Source: Paenibacillus xylanilyticus (GTDB taxonomy: Bacteria > Bacillota > Bacilli > Paenibacillales > Paenibacillaceae). Taken from it: DNA of 64,000 nucleotides. Shown here in pieces: positions 1-8,046 of this stretch. The notes under the pieces were generated by a model. It was not told where the DNA came from. It did not search any database and saw only the letters and a program-made list of their open reading frames with translations. The translations under genes and the position numbers were made by a program. Within the stretch, counting starts at the first letter, position 1, and every line of letters begins with the position of its first letter. The stretch spans positions 372,001 to 436,000 of the forward strand of contig NZ_JABMCB010000206.1 in the NCBI RefSeq assembly GCF_013359935.1, in the 5' to 3' direction.

Positions 1-221
1 TATTCCACTACCGTCCAGAATTTCATTTGTTCAAGTGTATTACTGGCGAGTTCAATGGCATACCCGAAGGTGTAAACGGATAAGGCAGCCGTATAGAGAA
101 TAAATACGTTGGCCCTGGAAATTTCCGATCTCCTAAAATACGTGTATACACACAAAAAAACATTCAGAACGGCTGAAGTGGCTACAAGGGATATATATGC
201 ATTGATGTGCGACGGTTCCAT
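1..221 (-). CDS. Partial membrane sensor N-terminus (7TM-type)
   Basis: Reading the minus strand from ATG at 221 gives an open frame that runs off the left edge after about 73 codons. A GGAG ribosome site sits 7-8 bases upstream of that ATG. The visible part has two hydrophobic stretches separated by a short basic loop (YTYFRRSE), and the segment ALSVYTFGYAIELA resembles the start of the seven-helix membrane module found at the N-terminus of some histidine kinases and GGDEF proteins. The effector domain lies outside the window, so the output type cannot be told. The family assignment is from memory of the motif style, not a search. Confidence 0.5.
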   Translation of the reverse strand, partial: MEPSHINAYISLVATSAVLNVFLCVYTYFRRSEISRANVFILYTAALSVYTFGYAIELASNTLEQMKFWTVVE

Positions 222-585
222 TGTTTGGTCTCCATGTCAGATTGAAATATCTGTTATTTGAAATGCCGGGTTGAACCCTTGTTTATACCGATAAAAGGAA
301 CAAAAGAACACATTTGTATACTGTACATTGTACATCAGCTGAAGCAGCATAGGAATTACAAATTGAATTTAGAAACAGTGTATTTCCGAAAAAAAGTGGA
401 TTTTTAGTGCAATTTTAATTAAATGCTATTTTCTGTTTGACCTCCAAAAGAGAGTGGTAAGTAAGTATCGAGACAACAGTAGTGGACCTGGATGATGTCA
501 GTTGCAGAGGAATAATCTGTTCTGTTCATGCCATCCTACAGAATGAGAACTTGTACAGCAATTCATTTTGAGAGGAGAATGTGAA
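222..585. other. Intergenic region, divergent promoters expected
   Basis: This gap separates the left-reading sensor from the right-reading SDR, so it must hold both promoters. I see no RNA gene or repeat. A GTTTGA (435-440) followed 15 bases later by GGTAAG loosely recalls a sigma-B promoter, which would suit a stress-type SDR, but the match is weak. Confidence 0.4.
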
Positions 586-1455
586 ATGTCAACCAATACA
601 CAAACGCAAAAAACGATGCCAGCGCAGCATCAGGATCAGCGTCCCGGAATTGAATCGGAGATGCATCCTAAACCGGAGTTCGAAAAACCGCAGTATAAGG
701 CTGCGGATAAATTGTTGGACAAAGTCACCCTAATTACCGGTGGTGACAGTGGAATTGGACGTGCCGTGGCCGTTACGTATGCCAAAGAGGGTGCGGATGT
801 AGCCATCGTATATCTGAGTGAGCACAAGGATGCGGAAGAGACGAAGCGGCAAGTGGAGCAGGAAGGACGCAAGTGTATTCTGATTGCTGGGGACATTGGT
901 GACGTCTCATTTGCCAAGAAAGCCGTTCAGCAGACGGTGGAGCAGCTGGGCAAGCTGGACATTGTGGTAAACAATGCTGCCGAGCAGCATCCGCAGCAGC
1001 AATTGGAGGATATTACGCCTGAACAGCTGGAGCGGACGTTCCGCACCAACATATTCGGGATGTTTTATGTCACACAGGCAGCCCTGCCACATCTGAAGCA
1101 AGGCAGCACGATTATCAACACGACGTCAATCACTGCCTATCGCGGAAATCCAACCCTGATCGATTATTCATCGACCAAAGGAGCCATTACGTCTTTCACG
1201 CGTTCCCTGTCCATGAATGTCGTCGAGAAAGGCATTCGTGTCAATGCAGTAGCTCCAGGCCCAATCTGGACCCCACTAATTCCGTCGACATTTGATGAGA
1301 AAAAGGTGAGCGAGTTCGGCGCAACGCAGCCAATGAAGCGTCCTGGTCAACCGGATGAGCTGGCTCCGGCTTATGTATATCTTGCATCGGATGATTCATC
1401 TTATGTAAGTGGACAAGTCATGCACATCAATGGCGGCGAAGTCGTTAACGGGTAA
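586..1455 (+). CDS. SDR-family oxidoreductase, general-stress type
   Basis: A 289-residue NAD(P)-dependent short-chain dehydrogenase. The Rossmann signature TGGDSGIG lies near residue 53, NNAA near 131, and the catalytic S-Y-K set is visible as TTSIT followed by YSSTKGA. An N-terminal extension of about 40 residues rich in Gln and Pro (QHQDQRPGIESEM) and the overall pattern match the YhdF/YdaD/YhxC group of Bacillus, several of which belong to the general stress response; the substrate is unknown. The start is placed at ATG 586 because GAGGAG (572-577) is spaced correctly for it; an upstream in-frame TTG at 568 overlaps that site. A terminator follows, so the gene is probably monocistronic. 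Confidence 0.9.
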   Translation: MSTNTQTQKTMPAQHQDQRPGIESEMHPKPEFEKPQYKAADKLLDKVTLITGGDSGIGRAVAVTYAKEGADVAIVYLSEHKDAEETKRQVEQEGRKCILIAGDIGDVSFAKKAVQQTVEQLGKLDIVVNNAAEQHPQQQLEDITPEQLERTFRTNIFGMFYVTQAALPHLKQGSTIINTTSITAYRGNPTLIDYSSTKGAITSFTRSLSMNVVEKGIRVNAVAPGPIWTPLIPSTFDEKKVSEFGATQPMKRPGQPDELAPAYVYLASDDSSYVSGQVMHINGGEVVNG

Positions 1456-1493
1456 TTCAATCTTGTATCTGGTAAGTTACTTAAACCATAATT

Positions 1494-1536
1494 CAGACGT
1501 ATCGTTCGGCTGCTGCTGGGCGGTACGTCTTTTTAA
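1494..1536 (+). terminator. Rho-independent terminator after the SDR
   Basis: AGACGTA pairs with TACGTCT across a GC-rich loop and is followed by TTTTT. Confidence 0.7.
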
Positions 1537-1740
1537 TTGTAACGACTGGCAAATTTCTATGCTGAGTTTACAAAAGTCAAGATCAGAAATGATAGTTACA
1601 TGATATTCTTGATACATGTTCTCTCAGACTAAATGCAGCAAGGATAGCCCTATCCTTATCTGCTTCAAGTTAGAAACAGATTTGTCCCGAAGGCATCTGT
1701 GATATGATAGACGGAACATACGCATCGGGGAGGATACAAC

Positions 1741-2100
1741 GTGAAGATTAGCAAACAAAATGCAGCGCATTACATATGGGGTGCGCAATGTGATGGATGG
1801 CATCTCGTCCAGAATGAGGGATTAAGCATTATCCATGAGCGCATGCCCGCGGGAACAGCTGAAATACGGCATTACCATTCCGCAAGCCGCCAATTCTTTT
1901 TTATTCTCAGTGGAGTGGCCTGTATGGAGCTTGATGGAGTGGAGTATACTCTTGAGCCACATGAAGGACTGGAGATTCCACCAGGTGTGCCTCATCAGAT
2001 GCAAAATACAAGTGCAAATGAAGTCGAGTTTCTGGTTATTTCGCTGCCCAGCACACGTGGCGATCGCATAGAGCTAACTGATACAAGTGAGATTAATTAA
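1741..2100 (+). CDS. Single-domain cupin protein
   Basis: A 119-residue small beta-barrel protein. Cupin motif 1 is recognisable around residues 40-55 (EIRHYHSASRQFFFILSG) and motif 2 around 75-90 (LEIPPGVPHQMQN), giving a plausible metal site of His, His and His. The GTG start at 1741 follows a GGGGAGG ribosome site with about 7 bases spacing; no upstream in-frame ATG exists nearby. It ends 15 bases before phoR and may be co-transcribed with it, but nothing in the sequence links it to phosphate. Substrate unknown; such stand-alone cupins range from sugar isomerases to dioxygenases. Confidence 0.8.
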   Translation: MKISKQNAAHYIWGAQCDGWHLVQNEGLSIIHERMPAGTAEIRHYHSASRQFFFILSGVACMELDGVEYTLEPHEGLEIPPGVPHQMQNTSANEVEFLVISLPSTRGDRIELTDTSEIN

Positions 2101-2115
2101 AAAAGGAAGAGATTA

Positions 2116-3945
2116 ATGAGACCGTTTCGAGTTCGCCTCTCCATCATCATGATGATATTGATTGGTGTATCCGTCATCGTGGCCGGATATACCATGGGCA
2201 GAGTATTTAAAACAACACATACCACTGCACTGGAGCAAACAATGGTGCGTGAAATCAATTTGCTGAAGGCGACGTTTCCTTTTCATGATGCAACCGATCC
2301 AACCTCGGCGGAAACAAGAAGGTATTACTCGGACAGTGCAGGCGAGCTGGAGAAGCTGACCGACTCAAGAGTTACGTTCATTAATCGAGATGGAACAGTC
2401 ATTGGCGATTCGGAGACAGATCCTGCCGAGATGGATAATCACTCGGACCGGGAAGAGATTAAGGGCGCAGTCGGAGAAGGTTATGGCCAGTCGATCCGTT
2501 ACAGTGAGACGTTGGGACAGGACATGTTATATGTCGCTCTGCCCGTAAACTCGGAACAAAGCGACATGGTGGAAGTGCCAGGCGGTAAATTCGATGGTTA
2601 CATTCGATTGTCCATGAGTTTGGCTGCTGTGGACCAGGGGCTGCAGCGTGGCTGGTTGATTATGTTTGTTGCATTGGGATTGTTATTCCTGATTGTGGCT
2701 CTGGTCAGTTACCGGGTTGCCCGAGGATTAACATCACCGATCGAACACATTACGAAGGTAGCTCACCGGATTACCAAACTGGAGTATGACGCCAGGGTAC
2801 AGGTAACACGCAGAGACGAAATTGGTCAGCTTGGCCTAGCGATTAACGGGATGGCTGACAGCCTCCAGACCCAGCTCAAGACGATTCGCGACAATGAAGC
2901 ACTGCTTCAGAGTGTCCTGGCCAATATGGCAGGCGGCATAGTCATGATTGATGCGGGTCAGTCCATTGCACTGGTGAACCGGGAAGCAGAACGGATGCTG
3001 GGTATTCAGTCTGAGCGCGTGACGGGTAAACCTTATATTGAATTGAAGAAACATTATGAATTGACTCGGACGATTGAAGAAAGTGTGGCCGTTCAGGAGC
3101 GGATGCATGAAGAAGTAAGTATTTTTAACCCGGAAGAACGTTTAATTCGCATTGACGGCGTGCCAATGTCTGAGGATGACGGCGGATACCGGGGAATGTT
3201 ATTCCTTTTGCAGGATGTTACGGCGATCCGGAGACTGGAATCGATGCGCAGTGAATTCGTCGCGAATGTTTCCCATGAATTGAAGACTCCTGTGGCTGCA
3301 GTCAAAGGGTTTGCTGAGACGCTTCTAAGTGGCGGGGTTCAGGATAAAGAGACAGAACGATCCTTCTTGCAGATCATCTATGATGAAGGTGATCGATTAA
3401 ACCGGTTAATCGGGGATATTCTGGAGTTATCCAAAATTGAATCCAAGCGGGCACCGCTGCAGTGTTCTCCTGTACATGTGCATTCCTTCTTCGAGATGGT
3501 TCTGGGTACACTATCCAAAGTGGCGGAGAAAAAGCAGATTCGTCTGCAGATGCTTGTTCCGGAGGAACTGTATATCGAAGCCGACGAGGATAAGATGAAG
3601 CAGATTTTCATTAACCTGCTCTCAAATGGAATTAACTACACCCCGGAGGGTGGACGTGTCAAACTACAGGTGACGGTCGAACATGGTGAGGACGAGGAGC
3701 AGGTTGTATTTGCGGTATCTGACACCGGGATTGGCATTCCGAAGAAGGACCTGCCGCGCATTTTCGAACGTTTCTACCGGGTGGACAAGGGAAGATCACG
3801 CAACTCTGGGGGTACCGGGCTTGGATTGTCCATTGTGAAACATCTGGTTGAGCTGCATCACGGCAAGTTGTCCGTTGAAAGTGAACTTGGCATGGGAACA
3901 ACTTTCAAGGTAATCCTTCCACTGATTCAGGATGAAGAAATCTAG
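2116..3945 (+). CDS. phoR: PhoR-type phosphate sensor histidine kinase
   Basis: A 609-residue membrane sensor kinase. Visible in order: TM1 (about residues 8-28), an extracytoplasmic domain (30-178), TM2 (180-200), HAMP (201-255), PAS (260-365), HisKA with phospho-acceptor His in NVSHELKTP (about 386), then HATPase_c with N box (INLLSNGINYTPEG), G1 (DTGIGIP), F box (RIFERFYR) and G2 (GGTGLGLSI). It phosphorylates the adjacent response regulator PhoP under phosphate limitation. Unusually for Bacillus-type systems, the kinase gene lies before phoP and a separate promoter with Pho boxes sits between them. The ATG at 2116 follows AAGGAAGAG. Identification as PhoR rather than another OmpR-partner kinase rests on domain order and the pstB/phoU neighbourhood. 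Confidence 0.85.
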   Translation: MRPFRVRLSIIMMILIGVSVIVAGYTMGRVFKTTHTTALEQTMVREINLLKATFPFHDATDPTSAETRRYYSDSAGELEKLTDSRVTFINRDGTVIGDSETDPAEMDNHSDREEIKGAVGEGYGQSIRYSETLGQDMLYVALPVNSEQSDMVEVPGGKFDGYIRLSMSLAAVDQGLQRGWLIMFVALGLLFLIVALVSYRVARGLTSPIEHITKVAHRITKLEYDARVQVTRRDEIGQLGLAINGMADSLQTQLKTIRDNEALLQSVLANMAGGIVMIDAGQSIALVNREAERMLGIQSERVTGKPYIELKKHYELTRTIEESVAVQERMHEEVSIFNPEERLIRIDGVPMSEDDGGYRGMLFLLQDVTAIRRLESMRSEFVANVSHELKTPVAAVKGFAETLLSGGVQDKETERSFLQIIYDEGDRLNRLIGDILELSKIESKRAPLQCSPVHVHSFFEMVLGTLSKVAEKKQIRLQMLVPEELYIEADEDKMKQIFINLLSNGINYTPEGGRVKLQVTVEHGEDEEQVVFAVSDTGIGIPKKDLPRIFERFYRVDKGRSRNSGGTGLGLSIVKHLVELHHGKLSVESELGMGTTFKVILPLIQDEEI

Positions 3946-3981
3946 GCCTGGAGAAGTGAATTGTAAAAACGGACAAATCGC

Positions 3982-4013
3982 TTTACACAGCGTTAACAAA
4001 TAAGTGCTATGAT
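3982..4013 (+). promoter_or_regulatory. Pho box and promoter of phoP
   Basis: TTTACA at 3982-3987 and TTAACA at 3993-3998 start exactly 11 bases apart, matching the PhoP-binding direct-repeat rule TT(A/T)ACA-N5. A TATGAT (4008-4013) suitable as a -10 element follows. This implies that phoP can be transcribed independently of phoR and is autoregulated. Confidence 0.7.
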
Positions 4014-4062
4014 ATAAAAAGTGTTGTGGCAACAGACAACCTATAAGGAGAGAAGGGGTATC

Positions 4063-4794
4063 ATGGCACAGCGTTTGCTAGTTATTGAAGATGAACCTAC
4101 ATTATCAAGATTACTTACGTATAACCTGACACAGGAAGGTTACGACGTTACAGCTGAAGATCATGGATCCTCAGGATACGACCGTGCAGTTTCCCAGGAC
4201 TTTGATCTGATCCTGCTGGATCTGATGCTTCCCGGAATGAACGGCCTGGATATTCTGAACAAGTTAAGAATTCAGGGTGTAACTACACCTGTCATTATCC
4301 TTACTGCGAAAAATGGTGAAGCCGAGGTTGTACAGGGCCTGAAATCCGGAGCTGACGATTATATCACGAAGCCCTTTGGTGTTTCAGAATTGCTTGCCAG
4401 AGTGGATGCTGTATTGAGACGGTATTCCAATGGTGATGACATGCCACAGCCAGAGGACAAGGATGGTTCCCGAATTGTACTGGGCGAACTTGAGATCTAC
4501 CCATTGAAGTATGAAGTGACGCTAGGCGGACAATCCATTAGTCTGCGTCCCAAAGAATTCGAAGTGCTGCTCTATCTGGCCAAGAAGCCAGGCGTTGTGC
4601 TTACACGCGATGACCTGATGAATGCGGTCTGGGGCTTTGATTATATCGGAGGTCAGCGAACCGTAGACGTTCATGTCAGTTCGTTGCGTAAAAAGCTGGA
4701 GCTGGACCCGGAATCCGTCCACATCGATTCCATTCGAGGTGTTGGTTATAAACTGGTTGTAAAAAGAAAAACTCCCCATCATTCAAGTTCGTAA
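4063..4794 (+). CDS. phoP: PhoP-type response regulator
   Basis: A 243-residue OmpR/PhoB-class regulator: receiver domain (about 1-120) with acidic pocket EDE, phospho-Asp in LILLDLMLPG (about 53), Thr in ILTAKNG and Lys in ITKPFG, then a winged-helix DNA-binding domain (about 140-238) with the recognition segment RTVDVHVSSLRKKLE. It binds Pho boxes to control phosphate-starvation genes. The start at 4063 is supported by AAGGAGAGAAGGGG just upstream; an in-frame GTG at 4021 lies before that site. The terminator of the transcript overlaps the last codons. Naming follows from the phosphate context and the Pho boxes around it. Confidence 0.9.
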   Translation: MAQRLLVIEDEPTLSRLLTYNLTQEGYDVTAEDHGSSGYDRAVSQDFDLILLDLMLPGMNGLDILNKLRIQGVTTPVIILTAKNGEAEVVQGLKSGADDYITKPFGVSELLARVDAVLRRYSNGDDMPQPEDKDGSRIVLGELEIYPLKYEVTLGGQSISLRPKEFEVLLYLAKKPGVVLTRDDLMNAVWGFDYIGGQRTVDVHVSSLRKKLELDPESVHIDSIRGVGYKLVVKRKTPHHSSS

Positions 4795-4812
4795 TGATCG
4801 GGGAGTTTTATT
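4769..4812 (+). terminator. Terminator overlapping the 3' end of phoP
   Basis: ACTCCCC-ATCATT pairs with AATGAT-C-GGGGAGT, followed by TTTTATTTT. The left arm lies inside the final codons of phoP. Confidence 0.85.
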
Positions 4813-4850
4813 TTACGTTCGATTTACAAAAACCTTTATTTTCCTTTACA
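4812..4850 (+). promoter_or_regulatory. Pho box upstream of CBS/chemoreceptor gene
   Basis: TTTACG (4812), TTTACA (4823) and TTTACA (4845) begin at positions in exact 11-base phase, with the 4834 position degenerate (CTTTAT). This is the PhoP-box layout and suggests the next gene belongs to the Pho regulon. It immediately follows, and partly shares, the U-tract of the phoP terminator. Confidence 0.6.
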
Positions 4851-4943
4851 TAGAGGGAGTAGCATGAACTTGTCCGAGTGATTCTTAGGACCTACATAAC
4901 CCATCTCAGGACGGAGCTCATACGTAAAGGAGATTGCGCATTT

Positions 4944-6128
4944 ATGCCCATGTTGCTCGAAGAGAAGCCTGATCTACCCCTGGAAGATACATATAAACAC
5001 GAGGATGATTCCGCTCTTGTAACTGAGGAAGATAATACAGAGTTATCCTTCAATAATCAGGTGTCCATCCGAGACTACTGTCGTCAGGTTCCCATGGTGG
5101 GGGTACATACCACCTGTGGAGAGGCTGCTAGCATGCTGAATCATGACCAGAGTTATCCATGTGTTGTATTGGGTGATGATCAGAATCGCCCGCAGGGGTT
5201 AATAATGCGGGAGAAATTGTACCGAATACTGAATGGACGTTTTGCCGCAGACTTGTTTTATCGCAAGCCCATATCGCATGTTGCTGATTCATCTCCGGTG
5301 GTTGTGGATGTACAAGCCGATGCGCCAGGAGTTATTGATGTAGCCTTATCACGAAGTGAGGAGCACTTCTATGACTGCATCATTATAACGGAGGAGCAAA
5401 GATTGCTTGGTGTGCTAACGATGCGGGATTTAATGTCCCTGTCCAGAAGGCTGCAGCACGAGGCAGGAGAAGAGCGCGTTCGTACCATTACGGAGAGCCG
5501 GCAAGAGATATCCCGGATTCATGAGTCGATAACCAAACTGGTTAGGTCCGCAGGAAAAACAGGAGAAGAAGCAAAAGAGATTATTCACTTGTCTGAGCAG
5601 GGCGCAATCAGTCTTATGCAGGTTGAGGCTTCCTATAACCGTGTACATCAGCACATGGAAGGCCAACGCCAACATGCGAGCGATATGCTGAACTCGATAG
5701 AAACCGGAGCGGGGATGGCACGTTCCATTCGTTCTCTGGCAGATCAAAGTGCATTGCTTGCCATGAATGCATCAATTGAGGCAGCCCATGCAGGCGACTA
5801 TGGACGAGGGTTTCAGGTGGTAGCCAGTGAGATTCGTGCTCTGGCCAAGCAAACCCGAGAGGTTGCAGGGGATATGTCCTCTTTACTAGAAGGGATCGGG
5901 GAATTAACCAGACAAACGGTTGAACTGGTACGCGCCAGTGCTGCAGAGATTGACGAGAGCTCCGTACATGTTACCGAAGGGAGTGCAGCATTCAACCGAT
6001 TAAGCACAGCCGTTGAAGGCATGCTGCATAACGCTGCCCATATCGCAGAGGAAGGCAGGCATACTGGAGAAGTGGCAGAGCATATTCGAAGAAAACTGGA
6101 GGCAATGGTTTCCGGAGAGGAAATTTAG
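4944..6128 (+). CDS. Soluble CBS-domain/methyl-accepting chemotaxis-type protein
   Basis: A 394-residue protein without membrane segments. Residues about 40-170 look like a pair of CBS modules (MVGVHTTCGEAASMLN..., RLLGVLTMRDLMSLSRRL), and the C-terminal half is a chemoreceptor signalling coiled coil with the conserved hairpin region LLAMNASIEAAHAGDYGRGF and RALAKQTREVAGDMSSLL. Such cytoplasmic receptors couple an internal ligand signal to CheA/CheW; CBS pairs commonly bind adenine nucleotides. The start at 4944 is chosen because AAAGGAGA (4926-4933) precedes it; an upstream in-frame GTG (4878) has no ribosome site. Its position between phoP and pstB, behind a Pho-box array, suggests a role linking phosphate or energy status to motility (inference). 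Confidence 0.75.
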   Translation: MPMLLEEKPDLPLEDTYKHEDDSALVTEEDNTELSFNNQVSIRDYCRQVPMVGVHTTCGEAASMLNHDQSYPCVVLGDDQNRPQGLIMREKLYRILNGRFAADLFYRKPISHVADSSPVVVDVQADAPGVIDVALSRSEEHFYDCIIITEEQRLLGVLTMRDLMSLSRRLQHEAGEERVRTITESRQEISRIHESITKLVRSAGKTGEEAKEIIHLSEQGAISLMQVEASYNRVHQHMEGQRQHASDMLNSIETGAGMARSIRSLADQSALLAMNASIEAAHAGDYGRGFQVVASEIRALAKQTREVAGDMSSLLEGIGELTRQTVELVRASAAEIDESSVHVTEGSAAFNRLSTAVEGMLHNAAHIAEEGRHTGEVAEHIRRKLEAMVSGEEI

Positions 6129-6196
6129 ATAAACGATAGACATCATTTACCATCTATGATCGTAGCCGGAAGGTCATGGCTTGTGAAGGATGTCTT

Positions 6197-6235
6197 TTTA
6201 CATTCCGTTAACATGAAAGTGATACTGTTTTTACA
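6197..6235 (+). promoter_or_regulatory. Pho box upstream of pstB
   Basis: TTTACA (6197), TTAACA (6208) and TTTACA (6230) are perfect hexamers at 11- and 22-base intervals; the 6219 position is degenerate. This is the strongest PhoP-binding array in the window and lies about 115 bases before pstB. Confidence 0.75.
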
Positions 6236-6348
6236 ATGAGAAGGTAGGATATTAAGGATGACCGAGAAGCTTAACATAAATGATAGCCCCCGGTCTCAAC
6301 GTAAAGGGAGCTTGGTTTGTCCCTCCAGCGAAGGAGAAGTGAACATCC

Positions 6349-7104
6349 ATGAAGGAACTCATTCACATTGAAGGACTTAATCTATACTATGATACGCACC
6401 ATGCGCTTAAAAATATATCTATGGATCTGCCGGAGCGGACTGTCACTGCGTTCATTGGACCGTCAGGTTGCGGTAAATCCACGTTGCTTCGCACATTAAA
6501 CCGGATGAATGACATGATTCCTGGTGTGCGTGTAGAAGGACAAGTTCTGCTCGATGGATCGGATATTTACAGTAATGAAATCGAAGTTGAGACGCTGCGC
6601 AAACGGGTAGGAATGGTGTTTCAACAGCCCAATCCGTTTCCAAAATCAATTTATGATAACGTCGCTTATGGCCCGCGTTTGCATGGTGTAACCCAGAAGG
6701 CCGAGCTGGACCAGTTGGTCGAGCAAAGTCTTGTTCACGCTGCATTATGGGATGAAGTAAAAGATGTGCTCAAGAAATCAGCTCTTAGTTTGTCAGGTGG
6801 TCAACAGCAGCGTCTGTGTATTGCACGAGCACTCGCGGTACAGCCTGATGTATTGCTGATGGATGAAGCAACTTCGGCCCTAGACCCAATCTCCACATTA
6901 AAGATCGAGGAACTGGTCAAGGAACTGCACAACAAGTATACGATTGTTATGGTAACCCACAACATGCATCAGGCTGCCCGTGTATCGGGTAAAACTGTAT
7001 TTTTCCTGAATGGGGAAGTTGTGGAGGCCGCTGATACAGAAACGCTGTTCTCCACGCCACAGGATTCCCGGACCGAGGATTATATATCCGGACGGTTCGG
7101 TTAA
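6349..7104 (+). CDS. pstB: Phosphate ABC transporter ATP-binding protein PstB
   Basis: A 251-residue ABC ATPase. Walker A GPSGCGKSTLLRTLNRMND (about 38-56), the PstB-typical Q-loop VGMVFQQPNPFPKSIYDNV, signature LSGGQQQRLCIARA, Walker B VLLMDEATSALDP and the switch His in VTHNMHQAAR are all present. It energises high-affinity phosphate import by PstSCA, but pstS, pstC and pstA are absent from this window, so it is either an orphan or a second PstB copy. The ATG at 6349 follows GAAGGAGAAG. It is probably co-transcribed with phoU 64 bases downstream. Confidence 0.93.
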   Translation: MKELIHIEGLNLYYDTHHALKNISMDLPERTVTAFIGPSGCGKSTLLRTLNRMNDMIPGVRVEGQVLLDGSDIYSNEIEVETLRKRVGMVFQQPNPFPKSIYDNVAYGPRLHGVTQKAELDQLVEQSLVHAALWDEVKDVLKKSALSLSGGQQQRLCIARALAVQPDVLLMDEATSALDPISTLKIEELVKELHNKYTIVMVTHNMHQAARVSGKTVFFLNGEVVEAADTETLFSTPQDSRTEDYISGRFG

Positions 7105-7168
7105 GCAAGCTGAATTCGAACGAACCCGGCGTATCCGGAGATGATGGACAAGGAGGACAAGGAAACCT

Positions 7169-7828
7169 ATGATCCGCAGAAAAGAATTTGATCAGGAGCT
7201 TGAGGAGCTGCGCATTTTGCTTCGGCAAATGGGTGAGCATGTAGGAAAGGCATTGGATGGTGCCATTGAGAGTTTACGGACATTGGATGCCGAGAAAGCT
7301 CAGGTCATCATCAAGAATGATGCGAATCTGAATGCTCTGGAAGACAAAATCATGGAACTGGGTTCCAAGCTGATTATTACCCAGCAGCCAGTTGCGAAGG
7401 ATTTGCGACGCATTATTGTGGCATTCAAAATCTCAAGTGATCTGGAGCGTATGGGCGATCTCGCCTTGGATGTTGCAAAGGTTACGCTTCGTATGGAAGG
7501 CCAGGAGCTCATTAAACCACTGGTGGATATCCCGCGTATGGCGGAAATCGTCAAAGAGATGATTGATGAATCCATCGAGTCGTTCCTGAAAGAAAATACC
7601 GATCTGGCTTACAAAATGGCTCAAACGGATGATCAGGTTGACCAACTTTACAGCCATATGATTGGAGATCTGTACAGTTTCATGACATCGCATCCGAATC
7701 AGGCCTCTCAAGCCATGCTGCTCATGCTGGTAGGTCGTTATATTGAACGCATAGGTGATCATGCAACCAACATTGGTGAGAGCACGGTCTATCTGGTTAC
7801 AGGCAAGCGTCCGGATCTAAACCAGTAA
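7169..7828 (+). CDS. phoU: Phosphate signalling protein PhoU
   Basis: A 219-residue all-helical protein built from two PhoU repeats. The conserved acidic/metal motifs appear as DLERMGDLALDVAK (about 90-103) and the second-repeat equivalent RYIERIGDHATNIGE (about 190-204). PhoU damps Pst transport and PhoR signalling, typically by contacting both. The ATG at 7169 follows CAAGGAGGACAAGG. A strong terminator at 7875-7932 closes the pstB-phoU transcript. Confidence 0.92.
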   Translation: MIRRKEFDQELEELRILLRQMGEHVGKALDGAIESLRTLDAEKAQVIIKNDANLNALEDKIMELGSKLIITQQPVAKDLRRIIVAFKISSDLERMGDLALDVAKVTLRMEGQELIKPLVDIPRMAEIVKEMIDESIESFLKENTDLAYKMAQTDDQVDQLYSHMIGDLYSFMTSHPNQASQAMLLMLVGRYIERIGDHATNIGESTVYLVTGKRPDLNQ

Positions 7829-7874
7829 TAAACAGCAAATATTTGGAATTGGGGACTATTTGCAACGAAAATAA

Positions 7875-7932
7875 GGGACTTTCTCCCGGCAGCCTGCAAC
7901 ATCAGGCTGTCTAAGGAGAGAGTTCCTTTTTT
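7875..7932 (+). terminator. Terminator of pstB-phoU
   Basis: GGGACTTTCTCC and CAGCCTG pair with CAGGCTG and GGAGAGAGTTCC, followed by TTTTTT. Confidence 0.85.
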
Positions 7933-8046
7933 GCTGGATGAAATTTGTAAAAAGATGTCCAATCTTTTTTGTAGTAACAGGTGTGTATGTTATCATGAGA
8001 GTAGATGTACTTGAGGGTTTGACCATACGATACGTGAGGTGCTGGA

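Noticed and set aside
435..461. Sigma-B-like promoter before the stress-type SDR
   Set aside because: Only a loose match to both elements and unusual spacing.
6258..6369. Short frame (MTEKLNIND...) overlapping the start of pstB, possible leader peptide
   Set aside because: No spaced ribosome site and no codon pattern typical of leader peptides; the region is better explained as the pstB leader after its Pho box.
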